A stretch of 64,000 nucleotides of DNA from Thiopseudomonas alkaliphila (GTDB taxonomy: Bacteria > Pseudomonadota > Gammaproteobacteria > Pseudomonadales > Pseudomonadaceae). Of the stretch, positions 54,270 through 63,654 are shown piece by piece (the stretch's first letter is position 1; each line of letters opens with the position of its first letter). The DNA lies in contig NZ_CP012358.1 in NCBI RefSeq assembly GCF_001267175.1, positions 908,501-972,500 of the forward strand, in the 5' to 3' direction. The notes under the pieces were generated by a model. That model saw only the letters and a list, made by a program, of their open reading frames with translations. It was not told the DNA's origin and ran no database searches. A program made the translations under genes and the position numbers.

Positions 54270-55064
54270 ATGGCTTATCAAGAAATACAATTAGAACGCG
54301 GTGAGCATGGGATTGCGACCCTATGGCTAAATCGTCCAGAAAAAAATAATGCTTTCAACGCCGGAGTCATCAGTGAACTGATTGCTGCACTGGCTGAAAT
54401 CAAGCAAGACCCAAGCATTCGCTTAATGGTGTTGCGTGGCCGTGGTAAGCACTTCTCCGCAGGCGCGGATTTAGGCTGGATGAAAGCCTCCGCCCAGTTG
54501 GACTATGAGGCTAACCTTGCTGACTCCCACGAACTCGGCGAGCTGATGCATCAGCTCTATCACCTGCCCCAGCCAACCTTGGCAGTGGTGCAAGGCGCTG
54601 CCTTTGGTGGCGCGGTTGGCTTAATTGCCTGCTGTGATATGGCAATTGGCGCCGAGGATGCAGTGATTTGCCTCTCGGAAGTACGCATTGGTCTAGCGCC
54701 GGCAGTGATTAGCCCCTTTGTAGTGAAAGCCCTCGGCCAGCGTGCCGCGCGCCGCTATGCCCTAACCGCTGAGCGCTTTAGTGGCAGCCAAGCTGCAAAA
54801 CTTGGCTTGCTAGCAGAAAGCTACCCAGCCGCTGAGTTAGAGCAAGCGCTAAACCAATGGCTCGATAATCTACGCCAAAATAGCCCCCAGGCGATGGCCG
54901 CCACCAAACAGCTATTGATCGAAGTCGCTGAAGGCAAAATTGATGCCGCAACCCGTGCTAAAACCGAACAAACCATTGCAGCTTTACGCGTCAGCCCTGA
55001 AGGGCAAGAAGGCTTAAATTCCTTCTTTGATAAACGCTCACCTTCTTGGCAGGAGACACGCTAA
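54270..55064 (+). CDS. liuC: 3-methylglutaconyl-CoA hydratase
   Basis: Hydrates 3-methylglutaconyl-CoA to HMG-CoA. A 264-residue crotonase: LWLNRPEKNNAFNAGVI, FSAGADLGWMKASAQL, and VQGAAFGGAVGLIACCDMAIG. Stop and start overlap with liuD (TAATG). In P. aeruginosa LiuC is reported for leucine and citronellol-type pathways; for this organism only the leucine context is visible. Confidence 0.94.
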   Translation: MAYQEIQLERGEHGIATLWLNRPEKNNAFNAGVISELIAALAEIKQDPSIRLMVLRGRGKHFSAGADLGWMKASAQLDYEANLADSHELGELMHQLYHLPQPTLAVVQGAAFGGAVGLIACCDMAIGAEDAVICLSEVRIGLAPAVISPFVVKALGQRAARRYALTAERFSGSQAAKLGLLAESYPAAELEQALNQWLDNLRQNSPQAMAATKQLLIEVAEGKIDAATRAKTEQTIAALRVSPEGQEGLNSFFDKRSPSWQETR

Positions 55065-57019
55065 TGAACCGTCACATTGATACTTTATTAATTGCCAACC
55101 GCGGTGAGATTGCTTGCCGCATCATGAAAACCGCTAATGCCCAAGGGTTAAAAACCGTGGCGGTTCACAGTGAAATTGACCGTGATGCCCGTCATGCGCG
55201 CATGGCTGATATTCGCTACAACCTAGGCGGCGCTAAACCTGCCGACAGCTACTTATTAATTGACAAAATCATTGAAGCGGCAAAAGCCACTGGCGCTCAA
55301 GCGATTCACCCAGGCTATGGCTTCTTAGCTGAGAACAGCGACTTTGCCCAAGCGATTGAAGATGCCGGCCTGATTTTTCTTGGCCCACCTGCCAGCGCGA
55401 TTATCGCCATGGGCAGCAAATCTGCGGCGAAAAGCCTTATGGAAGAAGCCGGCGTGCCTTTGGTTCCAGGCTTCCATGGTGATGAGCAAGACTACGAAAC
55501 CTTCCGCGCGGCTTCTGAGCGTATCGGCTACCCAGTGCTATTAAAAGCAACCGCTGGCGGTGGCGGTAAAGGCATGAAGGTGGTTGAGAAAGAATCTGAG
55601 CTCAAAGAAGCACTAGAATCCGCTCAACGTGAAGCTAAATCAGCTTTTGGCGATCCCAAAATGCTGGTCGAGAAATATGTGCTCAAGCCACGCCACGTAG
55701 AAATTCAAATTTTTGCCGATATGCACGGCAACTGCGTGTACCTCAATGAGCGTGACTGCTCGATTCAACGCCGCCACCAAAAAGTGGTAGAGGAAGCGCC
55801 AGCTCCAGGCTTAACCCCAGAACTACGCCAAGCTATGGGTGAGGCGGCAGTCAAAGCAGCACAAGCCATTGGTTACGTGGGTGCCGGTACCGTTGAGTTC
55901 CTATTGGATGCCCGTGGTGAATTCTTCTTTATGGAGATGAACACCCGCCTCCAGGTTGAGCACCCGATTACCGAACTGATCACTGGGCAAGATTTAGTTG
56001 CTTGGCAGATTCGTATCGCCCGCGGTGAAGCACTGCCGCTGACCCAAGCGCAAATTCCATTAAATGGTCATGCCATTGAAGTGCGTCTCTATGCTGAAGA
56101 TCCAGACAATGATTTCTTACCTGCAACCGGTACCTTAAATCTCTACCGTGAGCCGGCCGCTGGTGAAGGTCGCCGTGTGGATAGTGGTATCGAAGAAGGT
56201 GACAGCATTTCACCCTTCTATGACCCAATGATTGGCAAGCTGATTGCTTGGGGCGAGAACCGTGAAGAAGCACGTCAACGTTTACTGTCGATGCTGGCTG
56301 AAACCCGTATTTCTGGAGTGCGTACTAACCTTGCGTTCCTCAGTCGTATTCTGGCGCACCCAGCGTTTGCCGCAGCTGAGCTGGATACCGACTTTATCCC
56401 GCGTCACGAACAAGACTTATTTATTACTCCAAGCGAGCTACCAAACGAGTTCTGGCAGTTAGCGGGTAAAGCTTGGGCACTCACGCAAGCAGACCGCGTA
56501 CGTCACGATGACCCTACCTCGCCTTGGGCAACTGCTTCGGGCTGGCGCAGCGCGCAACCTCAGCGTTATGTACTTAACCTGCAAACTGGTGAACAACAGC
56601 AAAAGGTCGTGGTCACTGATGCCGAGCTAGCCAATGCCTCCATCACTGGCGATCAGCTGGTGCTTGAGCAAGCAGGTATTCGCCAGCGTTTCCCAGCACT
56701 ACGCGTTAACCACACGCTCTATTTAGAGTGGCGTGGTGAACTGCACGCCATCACTGAAGTCGACTTTATTGCCCAAGCAGCTGCTGGCTCTCAGCAACAA
56801 GGTGGCCTCACGGCACCGATGAACGGCAGTATTGTGCGGGTCTTAGTTGAGCCGGGCCAAGCGGTAGAAGAAGGTGCCACCTTAGTGGTACTAGAAGCCA
56901 TGAAGATGGAGCACAGTATTCGTGCCCCGCATGCTGGCACGGTACAAAATATCTTCTGTGCCGAAGGCGATATGGTCACCGATGGCATGGTACTCGTCGA
57001 GTTAGACGGAGGTGAGTAA
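55064..57019 (+). CDS. liuD: 3-methylcrotonyl-CoA carboxylase, biotin carboxylase (alpha) subunit
   Basis: A 651-residue biotin-dependent subunit. Biotin carboxylase domain (NRGEIACRIMKTA, KATAGGGGKGMKVV, EMNTRLQVEHPITELITGQDLVAWQ) is followed by a linker and a C-terminal biotin attachment motif VLEAMKMEHSIRAP. The ATG at 55064 overlaps the liuC stop and has GGAG upstream; the frame extends six codons further up but without support. Partner of LiuB. Confidence 0.96.
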   Translation: MNRHIDTLLIANRGEIACRIMKTANAQGLKTVAVHSEIDRDARHARMADIRYNLGGAKPADSYLLIDKIIEAAKATGAQAIHPGYGFLAENSDFAQAIEDAGLIFLGPPASAIIAMGSKSAAKSLMEEAGVPLVPGFHGDEQDYETFRAASERIGYPVLLKATAGGGGKGMKVVEKESELKEALESAQREAKSAFGDPKMLVEKYVLKPRHVEIQIFADMHGNCVYLNERDCSIQRRHQKVVEEAPAPGLTPELRQAMGEAAVKAAQAIGYVGAGTVEFLLDARGEFFFMEMNTRLQVEHPITELITGQDLVAWQIRIARGEALPLTQAQIPLNGHAIEVRLYAEDPDNDFLPATGTLNLYREPAAGEGRRVDSGIEEGDSISPFYDPMIGKLIAWGENREEARQRLLSMLAETRISGVRTNLAFLSRILAHPAFAAAELDTDFIPRHEQDLFITPSELPNEFWQLAGKAWALTQADRVRHDDPTSPWATASGWRSAQPQRYVLNLQTGEQQQKVVVTDAELANASITGDQLVLEQAGIRQRFPALRVNHTLYLEWRGELHAITEVDFIAQAAAGSQQQGGLTAPMNGSIVRVLVEPGQAVEEGATLVVLEAMKMEHSIRAPHAGTVQNIFCAEGDMVTDGMVLVELDGGE

Positions 57020-57924
57020 TGAGTTTCCCCTCGCATGTTCGTTTAGTTGAAGTCGGTCCACGGGATGGCCTACAAAACGAGAAGCAACCAATTAGCGTCG
57101 CCGATAAGGTGGCGCTAATTGATGCCCTAAGTGACAGTGGCTTAGCCTATATTGAAGCGGGCAGCTTTGTGTCACCCAAATGGGTGCCACAAATGGCCGG
57201 TAGCGCCGATGTGTTTGCACAAATCCAAAGCACCGACCGCGTAACCTATGCGGCACTCACACCCAATATGCAAGGGTTTGAGGCCGCAATGGCAGCAGGC
57301 GTGCGCGAAGTAGCGGTGTTTGCCGCGGCTTCCGAGTCATTTTCGCAAAAGAATATTAACTGCTCTATCAGTGACAGCCTCAAACGCTTTGAGCCGGTAA
57401 TGGAAGCCGCTAAGCAACACGGCGTTCGAGTCCGCGGCTATGTTTCTTGTGTGCTCGGCTGCCCCTATGAGGGAGAGATTGCCCCAAACGAAGTGGTCTC
57501 AGTAGCCAATGCACTGTATCAAATGGGCTGCTATGAAATTTCTTTAGGTGACACCATTGGCGTAGGCACACCCCATAAAGCAGCGGCGCTGTTTAATGCG
57601 GTGGCTAAAGATATTCCGCGCTCAGCATTAGCCGGTCATTTCCATGACACCTATGGCCAAGCGCTGGCCAATATTTATGCCAGCTTGTACGAAGGTATTG
57701 CCGTATTTGATAGCTCAGTGGCTGGCTTAGGCGGCTGCCCATACGCCAAAGGTGCAAGCGGCAACGTGGCCACTGAAGATGTACTCTATATGCTCAATGG
57801 CTTAGGTATTAATACCGGTGTGGAGCTAGATAAAGTTATCGCCGCCGGCTTACAAATTAGTCAGGTGTTAGGTCGTGAAACCGGTTCGCGGGTCGCACGG
57901 GCTTGGCAACCAAAGGCACAATAA
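57019..57924 (+). CDS. liuE: Hydroxymethylglutaryl-CoA lyase
   Basis: Cleaves HMG-CoA to acetyl-CoA and acetoacetate. The 301-residue TIM-barrel protein has [59 protein letters not shown], and [17 protein letters not shown] with the catalytic Cys. ATG overlaps the liuD stop. The CoA-transferase gene follows after 14 bases. Confidence 0.96.
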   Translation: MSFPSHVRLVEVGPRDGLQNEKQPISVADKVALIDALSDSGLAYIEAGSFVSPKWVPQMAGSADVFAQIQSTDRVTYAALTPNMQGFEAAMAAGVREVAVFAAASESFSQKNINCSISDSLKRFEPVMEAAKQHGVRVRGYVSCVLGCPYEGEIAPNEVVSVANALYQMGCYEISLGDTIGVGTPHKAAALFNAVAKDIPRSALAGHFHDTYGQALANIYASLYEGIAVFDSSVAGLGGCPYAKGASGNVATEDVLYMLNGLGINTGVELDKVIAAGLQISQVLGRETGSRVARAWQPKAQ

Positions 57925-57938
57925 TTCTTGAGGTCACA

Positions 57939-58634
57939 ATGAACAAAGTATATGCATCTGCCGCCGAAGCCTTGGCGGGCGTAATTGAAGACGGTATGAC
58001 CTTAGCCGTAGGTGGCTTTGGTTTATGTGGAATTCCCGAAGCGTTAATTGATGCGCTACGCGATACGGGTAAAAAAGAGCTCACCGCGATTAGTAACAAC
58101 GCGGGCGTAGATGGTTTTGGTTTGGGTAAGTTACTGGAAACCCGTCAAATCAAAAAAATGATCTCTTCCTATGTTGGTGAAAACAAAGAGTTCGAGCGCC
58201 AGTTTTTAGCAGGCGAGCTCGAGCTCGAGTTCACTCCTCAAGGCACACTGGCAGAAAAATTGCGCGCCGGAGGTGCGGGTATTCCAGCGTTCTTTACGAA
58301 AACCGGTTACGGCACCTTAGTGGCTGAAGGTAAAGAAACTCGCGAGTTTGATGGCGAGTGGTATGTCATGGAGCGCTCATTAGTAGCGGATGTGGGCTTA
58401 GTCAAAGCCTGGAAAGCCGATAAGTCCGGCAACCTAATGTTTAATAAAACCGCCCGCAACTTTAACCCACTGGCAGCTATGGCCTCTAAGTTATGCATTG
58501 TTGAAGTGGAAGAAATTGTTGAAATTGGCGAATTAGATGCTGACCAAATCCATTTACCTGGTGTTTATGTGCAGCGCATTGTATTAAACGCCACCCCAGA
58601 AAAACGCATTGAACAACGTACGGTAAGGAGCTAA
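57939..58634 (+). CDS. 3-oxoacid CoA-transferase subunit A
   Basis: A 231-residue subunit (AtoD/ScoA type): [66 protein letters not shown]. Moves CoA between acetoacetate and succinyl-CoA or an acyl-CoA. Its place after HMG-CoA lyase suggests it activates the acetoacetate formed by LiuE. ATG at 57939, GAGG upstream. Subunit B follows after 2 bases. Confidence 0.94.
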   Translation: MNKVYASAAEALAGVIEDGMTLAVGGFGLCGIPEALIDALRDTGKKELTAISNNAGVDGFGLGKLLETRQIKKMISSYVGENKEFERQFLAGELELEFTPQGTLAEKLRAGGAGIPAFFTKTGYGTLVAEGKETREFDGEWYVMERSLVADVGLVKAWKADKSGNLMFNKTARNFNPLAAMASKLCIVEVEEIVEIGELDADQIHLPGVYVQRIVLNATPEKRIEQRTVRS

Positions 58635-58636
58635 TC

Positions 58637-59266
58637 ATGGCTTGGACACGTGAACAAATGGCACAACGTGCCGCCCAAGAGTTGCAAGATGGTTTCTACG
58701 TGAATCTCGGCATTGGCTTACCTACCCTAGTAGCTAACTACATTCCAGATGGCATGAACGTTTGGCTGCAAAGTGAAAATGGTCTCCTCGGGATTGGGCC
58801 TTTCCCTACCGAAGACACCATTGATCCTGATCTTATCAATGCCGGTAAACAAACCATTACTGCACTGCCTGGTGGTAGTTTCTTTGATAGCGCCACCAGC
58901 TTTGGCATGATTCGCGGCGGTCATATTAACCTCTCGATTCTGGGCGCGATGCAGGTCTCGGAACAAGGTGACCTCGCCAACTGGATGATTCCCGGCAAAA
59001 TGGTCAAAGGCATGGGCGGCGCGATGGACTTGGTCGCTGGTGTTAAGCGCGTGGTGGTGCTGATGGAGCACACCGCACGCAATGGCGATCAGAAAATTTT
59101 AAAAGTGTGCGATCTACCGTTAACCGGAGTGGCAGTGGTTGACCGGATTATCACGGACCTGGGCGTTTTAGATGTGACCCCTGAAGGGCTAAAACTAGTC
59201 GAGTTAGCCGATGGCGTTAGCTTTGAACAGCTCCAAACCGCCACTGGCTGTGAAATCCTGCGCTAA
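58637..59266 (+). CDS. 3-oxoacid CoA-transferase subunit B
   Basis: A 209-residue subunit (AtoA/ScoB type): [35 protein letters not shown], where SENG carries the catalytic Glu, then [29 protein letters not shown] and [16 protein letters not shown]. Acts with the preceding subunit. Followed by an intrinsic terminator. Confidence 0.95.
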   Translation: MAWTREQMAQRAAQELQDGFYVNLGIGLPTLVANYIPDGMNVWLQSENGLLGIGPFPTEDTIDPDLINAGKQTITALPGGSFFDSATSFGMIRGGHINLSILGAMQVSEQGDLANWMIPGKMVKGMGGAMDLVAGVKRVVVLMEHTARNGDQKILKVCDLPLTGVAVVDRIITDLGVLDVTPEGLKLVELADGVSFEQLQTATGCEILR

Positions 59267-59300
59267 AGCCTTACCATTGCATTACGTCTTACCCCTTTTT

Positions 59301-59329
59301 ACGCGGAACCTAGTTTCCGCGTTTTTTTG
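59301..59329 (+). terminator. Rho-independent terminator of the liu operon
   Basis: ACGCGGAA (59301-59308) and TTCCGCGT (59315-59322) form an 8-bp GC-rich stem followed by seven T residues. It follows the CoA-transferase subunit B stop by 35 bases. Confidence 0.9.
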
Positions 59330-59377
59330 CCTAACGTATGGCTAGCCATGAGCTGAACGGATAGCCATACGCTAGGC
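59329..59377. repeat. Large inverted repeat between the liu terminator and liuR
   Basis: The 16-base arm at 59329-59344 (GCCTAACGTATGGCTA) pairs with 59362-59377 except for one mismatch, with a 17-base spacer. It lies 22 bases upstream of liuR. Possible roles are a regulator binding site or a leader hairpin. It does not match the TTTACGT dyad upstream of liuA. Confidence 0.7.
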
Positions 59378-59399
59378 AAGACCGCCTAAGGAAATTTGT

Positions 59400-59801
59400 A
59401 TGAGTCAAAAACCACGTACCTTTAGCATTTCGGAGCTAGCCAGCGAATTAGATATCACCACCCGTGCCATTCGCTTTTATGAAGAGCAAGGCATGCTTAA
59501 TCCTGCCCGTCGCGGACAAGAACGGGTTTACAGCCCGAAAGATCGGGTGGCCTTAAAATTGATTTTGCGTGGCAAACGGATTGGCTTTTCCCTGGCTGAA
59601 TGCAAAACCCTAATTGAGCTGTATGATCCCCAAGCCGGCAATCAAAAACAGTTAAATATTATGCTCAGTATGATTAACGAGCGCCGTTTACAGCTTGAGC
59701 AACAAATTCTAGATATTAAACAAATGCAGCTTGAACTTGATACCGCTGAAGAGCGCTGCTTAACAGCCCTTGAGCAAACCAAACAAGCAGCCGCTAATTA
59801 A
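59400..59801 (+). CDS. liuR: MerR-family regulator LiuR
   Basis: A 133-residue MerR-type protein: FSISELASELDITTRAIRFYEEQGML (winged HTH), RVYSPKDRVALKLILRGKRIGFSLAECKTLIELYD, then a dimerising coiled coil. No cysteine pattern of metal sensors. LiuR represses liu operons in pseudomonads and responds to branched-chain acyl-CoA levels or Leu intermediates. Here the gene lies downstream of the operon, not before liuA as in P. aeruginosa. Overlaps no gene; the PcaC-like gene follows at 10 bases. Confidence 0.87.
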   Translation: MSQKPRTFSISELASELDITTRAIRFYEEQGMLNPARRGQERVYSPKDRVALKLILRGKRIGFSLAECKTLIELYDPQAGNQKQLNIMLSMINERRLQLEQQILDIKQMQLELDTAEERCLTALEQTKQAAAN

Positions 59802-59811
59802 GGAGTGTTTC

Positions 59812-60180
59812 ATGAGTCAGTCCCCCGTTGCAGCTAACACCGTCCGCCGTGAAGTTATGGGCGATGCCTTTGTTGATCGTGCTATGAACAACGCCACTGA
59901 GTTTACTCAACCCCTGCAAGACTTTATTAACCAACATGCCTGGGGCTCAGTCTGGGAGCGTGAAGGGCTCAGCCGTAAAGAGCGTAGTTTAATTACTATT
60001 GCTGCCTTGACTGCACTCAAAGCCTCGCAAGAACTTAAAGGTCATGTGCGTGGGGCGCTAAATAATGGCTGTACGGTTGAAGAAATTCGTGAAGCAATTT
60101 TACACTGCGCGGTGTATGCGGGTGTGCCTGCTGCTGGCGAAGCCTTTCGCGCGGCGCAAGAAGTGATTGAGCAAAATTAA
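59812..60180 (+). CDS. 4-carboxymuconolactone decarboxylase-like protein (PcaC family)
   Basis: A 122-residue protein with the PcaC/CMD core: VMGDAFVDRAMNNATEFTQPLQDFINQHAWG, LSRKERSLITIAALTALKASQEL, HVRGALNNGCTVEEIREAILHCAVYAGVPAAGEA. True PcaC acts in protocatechuate degradation, but no pca genes are nearby. Its link with liuR suggests a role in the leucine/isovalerate context or transport. ATG at 59812 with AAGGAG 7 bases upstream. Confidence 0.86.
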   Translation: MSQSPVAANTVRREVMGDAFVDRAMNNATEFTQPLQDFINQHAWGSVWEREGLSRKERSLITIAALTALKASQELKGHVRGALNNGCTVEEIREAILHCAVYAGVPAAGEAFRAAQEVIEQN

Positions 60181-60200
60181 TCAGCGCACTGATTTAATAA

Positions 60201-60237
60201 AAAAAGCCCCCGCACGAGCATCGTGCGGGGGCTTTTT
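60201..60237. terminator. Bidirectional Rho-independent terminator
   Basis: A 17-bp perfect stem (60201-60217 with 60221-60237) with a 3-base loop, GC-rich in the middle and ending in A/T runs on each side. It serves the PcaC-like gene on the plus strand and the phasin gene on the minus strand. Confidence 0.95.
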
Positions 60238-60252
60238 AATAACTAGCTTAAC

Positions 60253-60834
60253 TTAGCTTTTTTTCGGTGCAGCAGGTGCTGCTGCTTTTGCCGCATTTTG
60301 CGTGGCTTGGTTAGCTGCTTGAGTAGCAGTGGCTAAGCTGCTTTCTGCAAAGTCAGCTACTTGCTGAGCTGCTTGCTGGGCATTTTCAAACAGCGTGTTA
60401 GCATTTTCAAAGGCTGTTTTCATCACCTGAACCACAGGCTCGCTGCCAGCAGGTGCATTCTTAGCAAGGCTTTCTACCGTTTCTTGAGCAGCTTTAACGC
60501 CCTCTGTGACTTGCTTACCGGCTAATTGCTTAATTTCAGTTTGTGCTTGGTTAATCACATCATAGGCTTGACGGTTTAATTCAGCTAAACGCTCAGCTTG
60601 GGTCGCCGGGTTAAATAAGCTGGTTTGTAACTCAACCAATGACTGCGCATCAGTAACAGCTAATAATTTACGTGCGTTAGTTAAGGTATCTTCAGTGGCT
60701 GCACGCATGGCCTTTAATTGCAGCTGGGTCAGCTGTTCTACGCTTGACAGCATCGTTTGGCTTAATTGCTGCAGTAATTCTAAGTTAGAGTTTTGTGCTT
60801 TTTTCAGTGCTTCATTATCAAAAAAGTTTTGCAT
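60253..60834 (-). CDS. Phasin family protein
   Basis: A 193-residue Ala/Gln-rich helical protein that coats polyhydroxyalkanoate granules or related inclusions. MQNFFDNEALKKAQNSNLELLQQLSQTMLSSVEQLTQLQLKAMRAATEDTL shows the phasin_2 core; the C-terminal third is AQQAAQQVADFAESSLATATQAANQATQNAAKAAAPAAPKK. The ATG at 60834 has GGAG upstream. Transcribed divergently from the DUF3141 gene. No phaC or phaZ is in the window. Confidence 0.9.
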   Translation of the reverse strand: MQNFFDNEALKKAQNSNLELLQQLSQTMLSSVEQLTQLQLKAMRAATEDTLTNARKLLAVTDAQSLVELQTSLFNPATQAERLAELNRQAYDVINQAQTEIKQLAGKQVTEGVKAAQETVESLAKNAPAGSEPVVQVMKTAFENANTLFENAQQAAQQVADFAESSLATATQAANQATQNAAKAAAPAAPKKS

Positions 60835-61029
60835 GGCGCTTCTCCATCCCATTGGGGGGTTAATTTTTAAACTGCACTCATGATACCAAGCTAAAAATTA
60901 GATGCAACTATTATTTTGCACTGCACAAAAAATACTTTCATATTTCCCTACAGCCTGTAGAATGCTTGTAAACGCAGCATTGCCACTGCCTTTAACGATG
61001 AATTTCTTTATCCAACTCCAGGTAAACCA

Positions 61030-63564
61030 ATGCAAAACTCTAATTTTATTGCAAAGCAACAAGCCTCTTTTGCTACTGCAAAAGCAGTTAACCAACACCT
61101 GAGTCAGCTATCAAATACCCAAACTCAGCATTTTTTAAGCGCCCAACAGCAGCGTCAGCAGCAATTACTTAAACCGCTTAAAGAGCACGCACTAAAAATC
61201 CCCACCCTAAATGACTGGGGCAACTATTTAGGCGATCTTAGTCAGCGCTGGGTTCTATTTCTTGATACCCTGCGCCAGCGCGGCGATAACACCCTCGCCC
61301 ATGCGGCAGCTGGCTACCCAGTGCTATTAAAATTTGACTATGAAGTTATTTTAGATGGCCTAAGCTTTAACCGCCCGGTGAACTACTCACTACTCAAGAT
61401 TACCCCACGCTCTGAGGATAAAATTGATCCAACCCTACCACCGGTAATCGTAATTGATCCCCGTGGCGGCCATGGCGCAGGCATTGGCGGCTTTAAAAAA
61501 GACTCTGAAATCGGCGAAAGCTTAAGAGCTGGCCACCCTACCTACTTTATTTCGTTTGGCCATAATCCAGCGCCAGGCCAAACCTTAGTCGATATCGCCA
61601 ATGCTCAGGTGCAATTTATTCAGCAAGTCATGCAGCTGCACCCTGAGGCCGATAAACCAGTACTTATTGGCAACTGCCAAGCTGGCTGGGCGTTAATGGG
61701 CTTAGCCGCTACCCGCCCAGAATTACCTGGCGTGGTCATCATCAATGGTGCCCCGCTGTCCTACTGGGCGGGTGAGAATGGCAGTAATAACCCAATGCGT
61801 TACAGTGGTGGTCTCTTAGGCGGCGCTTGGATGACCCGCTTTGGCAGTGATCTTGGCAACGGCCGTTTTGATGGCGCTTGGTTAGTCAGCAACTTTGCTC
61901 ACTTAAATCTGGCTAACACCTATTGGACCAAGTATTACAACCTGTTTAGTCAAATCGACACTGAGCCTCCGCGTTTTCTTGATTTTGAACGCTGGTGGGG
62001 AGCGCCTAGCCTACTCAATGGTGAAGAAATCGAAGCCATTGTTGACGAGTTATTTATTGGCAATCGCCTAGCCGGACTCAATGATGGACGCGGTAACCTC
62101 GTTGATTTACGCCAAATTAAAGCCCCCATTGTGGTCTTTAGTTCTTATGGCGATAACATCACCCCACCACAGCAGGCACTCAATTGGATTGCTGACCTCT
62201 ACCCCGATGATCTGGCTTTGCGTGCTTCAGGGCAAACCATTGTTTACTTAAAACACGACACCATTGGCCACTTAGGCATTTTTGTCTCCGGCAAGGTGGC
62301 ACGCCGCGAGCACCGGGAAATGATCGGGGCCATTGAATCAATTAAAGCACTACCGCCAGGTTTGTTTGAACTGATTATTGATGACGTGGAAAACCAAAAA
62401 ACTCAAGAACTCAGCTATAAAGTGCACTTTGAACCGCGTTCCATTATCGATCTTCGTCCAACCGACTGCGTTAAATGCGATGACGAGCAAGAATTCATCC
62501 AGGTTGAACGCGTTTCAAGCATGACCAGTAACCTATATGACTGGACCCTGCGCCCAGTGATTCGCCAACTAATTAACGAACCCAGCGCTCAGCTGATTCG
62601 CGAACTGCATCCATTTCGCTTAGAGCAAACTTTTTTCAGCAGTTTAAATCCTCTGATGAGCTGGCTACCCGGCATGGCGCAGCTGGCCAAACAGCAGCGT
62701 CGTCCAGTTAATCCAGATAACCCATTACTGGCTTGGCAAAACTTTTACTCCACCTGGATTGAGTCTTCACTAGAGACAGTACAAGAAGTTCTTAACTCAA
62801 CCCAAGAAATGGCTTTCCATGCCCTGTATGGCGCACTCGGTGCCCTTGATGATCGCAGTGCAACCCAAGCGGCGCTGCAGCAAATGAGCGAAGAGAAAGG
62901 CTTATCTTTGATGGAGCAACTCGAGCAGCAAATTGATCAAGGGGGCGCCTTAGAAGCCACCTTGCGTATTTTACTGTTATTTGCCCGTGCAGAAGGTCGG
63001 ATCAATAAAGAGCGCTTAGAGTATTTGGAAAGCAGCTATCGTAAGTTACTTGCCGATAGCCCTGAGCTACCCAACCGCGAAACCATTAAGGCCGCGATGC
63101 ATCAGCAAAACCTCATTGTGTTTGCTTACCCCGAAGAAAGCCTAAATGCGTTACCGAAGCTACTGGGTGATGAAAAAAATCGCCAAACAGTCCTCAATAT
63201 TGCCCGCGAAGTAGAGCCTGTCTGGCAAAAAGACGATGGCGAGTTTGGTAAGCTCTGGGCCAAATTATATAAGGTGCTCAATCAGCCCAATCTATTATTT
63301 GGCCAAAATCTAGAAGCTCCAAAGCCAACTGCACCAGCTCCTGCTACTGCAGAAAAACAACCCGCAACCAAGCCTGCCTCTGCTGCAACGGCAACCCATA
63401 CGGCTACTACCGGTAGTAAAACCACTGCCAGTCAACCGGCAGCTAAAGCAGCCCCGCGCACAACCCGTAGCCGTAGTACAACACGTACCGCACGCAAACC
63501 AGCGCCTAAAGCAACAACACCAACTGCTAAACCAAGCTCAACGACTACCGAGAGTGATAACTAA
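61030..63564 (+). CDS. DUF3141 family alpha/beta-hydrolase-like protein with a basic tail
   Basis: An 844-residue protein. Residues ~75-450 form a PhaC-like alpha/beta hydrolase fold with VIVIDPRGGHGAGIGGF, the nucleophile elbow GNCQAGWAL (Cys at ~216), YGDNITPPQQALNW for the Asp, and KHDTIGHLGIFVSG for the His. Residues ~600-740 contain LRILLLFARAEGRINKERLEYL, reminiscent of TerB-type helices. The last ~100 residues are Ala/Pro/Thr/Arg/Lys-rich and resemble the tails of PhaF-type granule proteins. The family is often near polyester or butyrate metabolism, but its substrate is unknown. Divergent from a phasin. Confidence 0.83.
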   Translation: MQNSNFIAKQQASFATAKAVNQHLSQLSNTQTQHFLSAQQQRQQQLLKPLKEHALKIPTLNDWGNYLGDLSQRWVLFLDTLRQRGDNTLAHAAAGYPVLLKFDYEVILDGLSFNRPVNYSLLKITPRSEDKIDPTLPPVIVIDPRGGHGAGIGGFKKDSEIGESLRAGHPTYFISFGHNPAPGQTLVDIANAQVQFIQQVMQLHPEADKPVLIGNCQAGWALMGLAATRPELPGVVIINGAPLSYWAGENGSNNPMRYSGGLLGGAWMTRFGSDLGNGRFDGAWLVSNFAHLNLANTYWTKYYNLFSQIDTEPPRFLDFERWWGAPSLLNGEEIEAIVDELFIGNRLAGLNDGRGNLVDLRQIKAPIVVFSSYGDNITPPQQALNWIADLYPDDLALRASGQTIVYLKHDTIGHLGIFVSGKVARREHREMIGAIESIKALPPGLFELIIDDVENQKTQELSYKVHFEPRSIIDLRPTDCVKCDDEQEFIQVERVSSMTSNLYDWTLRPVIRQLINEPSAQLIRELHPFRLEQTFFSSLNPLMSWLPGMAQLAKQQRRPVNPDNPLLAWQNFYSTWIESSLETVQEVLNSTQEMAFHALYGALGALDDRSATQAALQQMSEEKGLSLMEQLEQQIDQGGALEATLRILLLFARAEGRINKERLEYLESSYRKLLADSPELPNRETIKAAMHQQNLIVFAYPEESLNALPKLLGDEKNRQTVLNIAREVEPVWQKDDGEFGKLWAKLYKVLNQPNLLFGQNLEAPKPTAPAPATAEKQPATKPASAATATHTATTGSKTTASQPAAKAAPRTTRSRSTTRTARKPAPKATTPTAKPSSTTTESDN

Positions 63565-63600
63565 GCACGCTGTAAAAACTCTTACGCGCAAGAGTTAAAC

Positions 63601-63628
63601 AAAAAGCCCCTCAACTGAGGGGCTTTTT
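63601..63628. terminator. Bidirectional Rho-independent terminator
   Basis: AAAAAGCCCCTC (63601-63612) and GAGGGGCTTTTT (63617-63628) form a 12-bp stem with an AACT loop and flanking A/T runs. Lies between the convergent DUF3141 and brnQ genes. Confidence 0.95.
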
Positions 63629-63654
63629 CGTTAGTGTTTATTCAGTGGTCCAAA

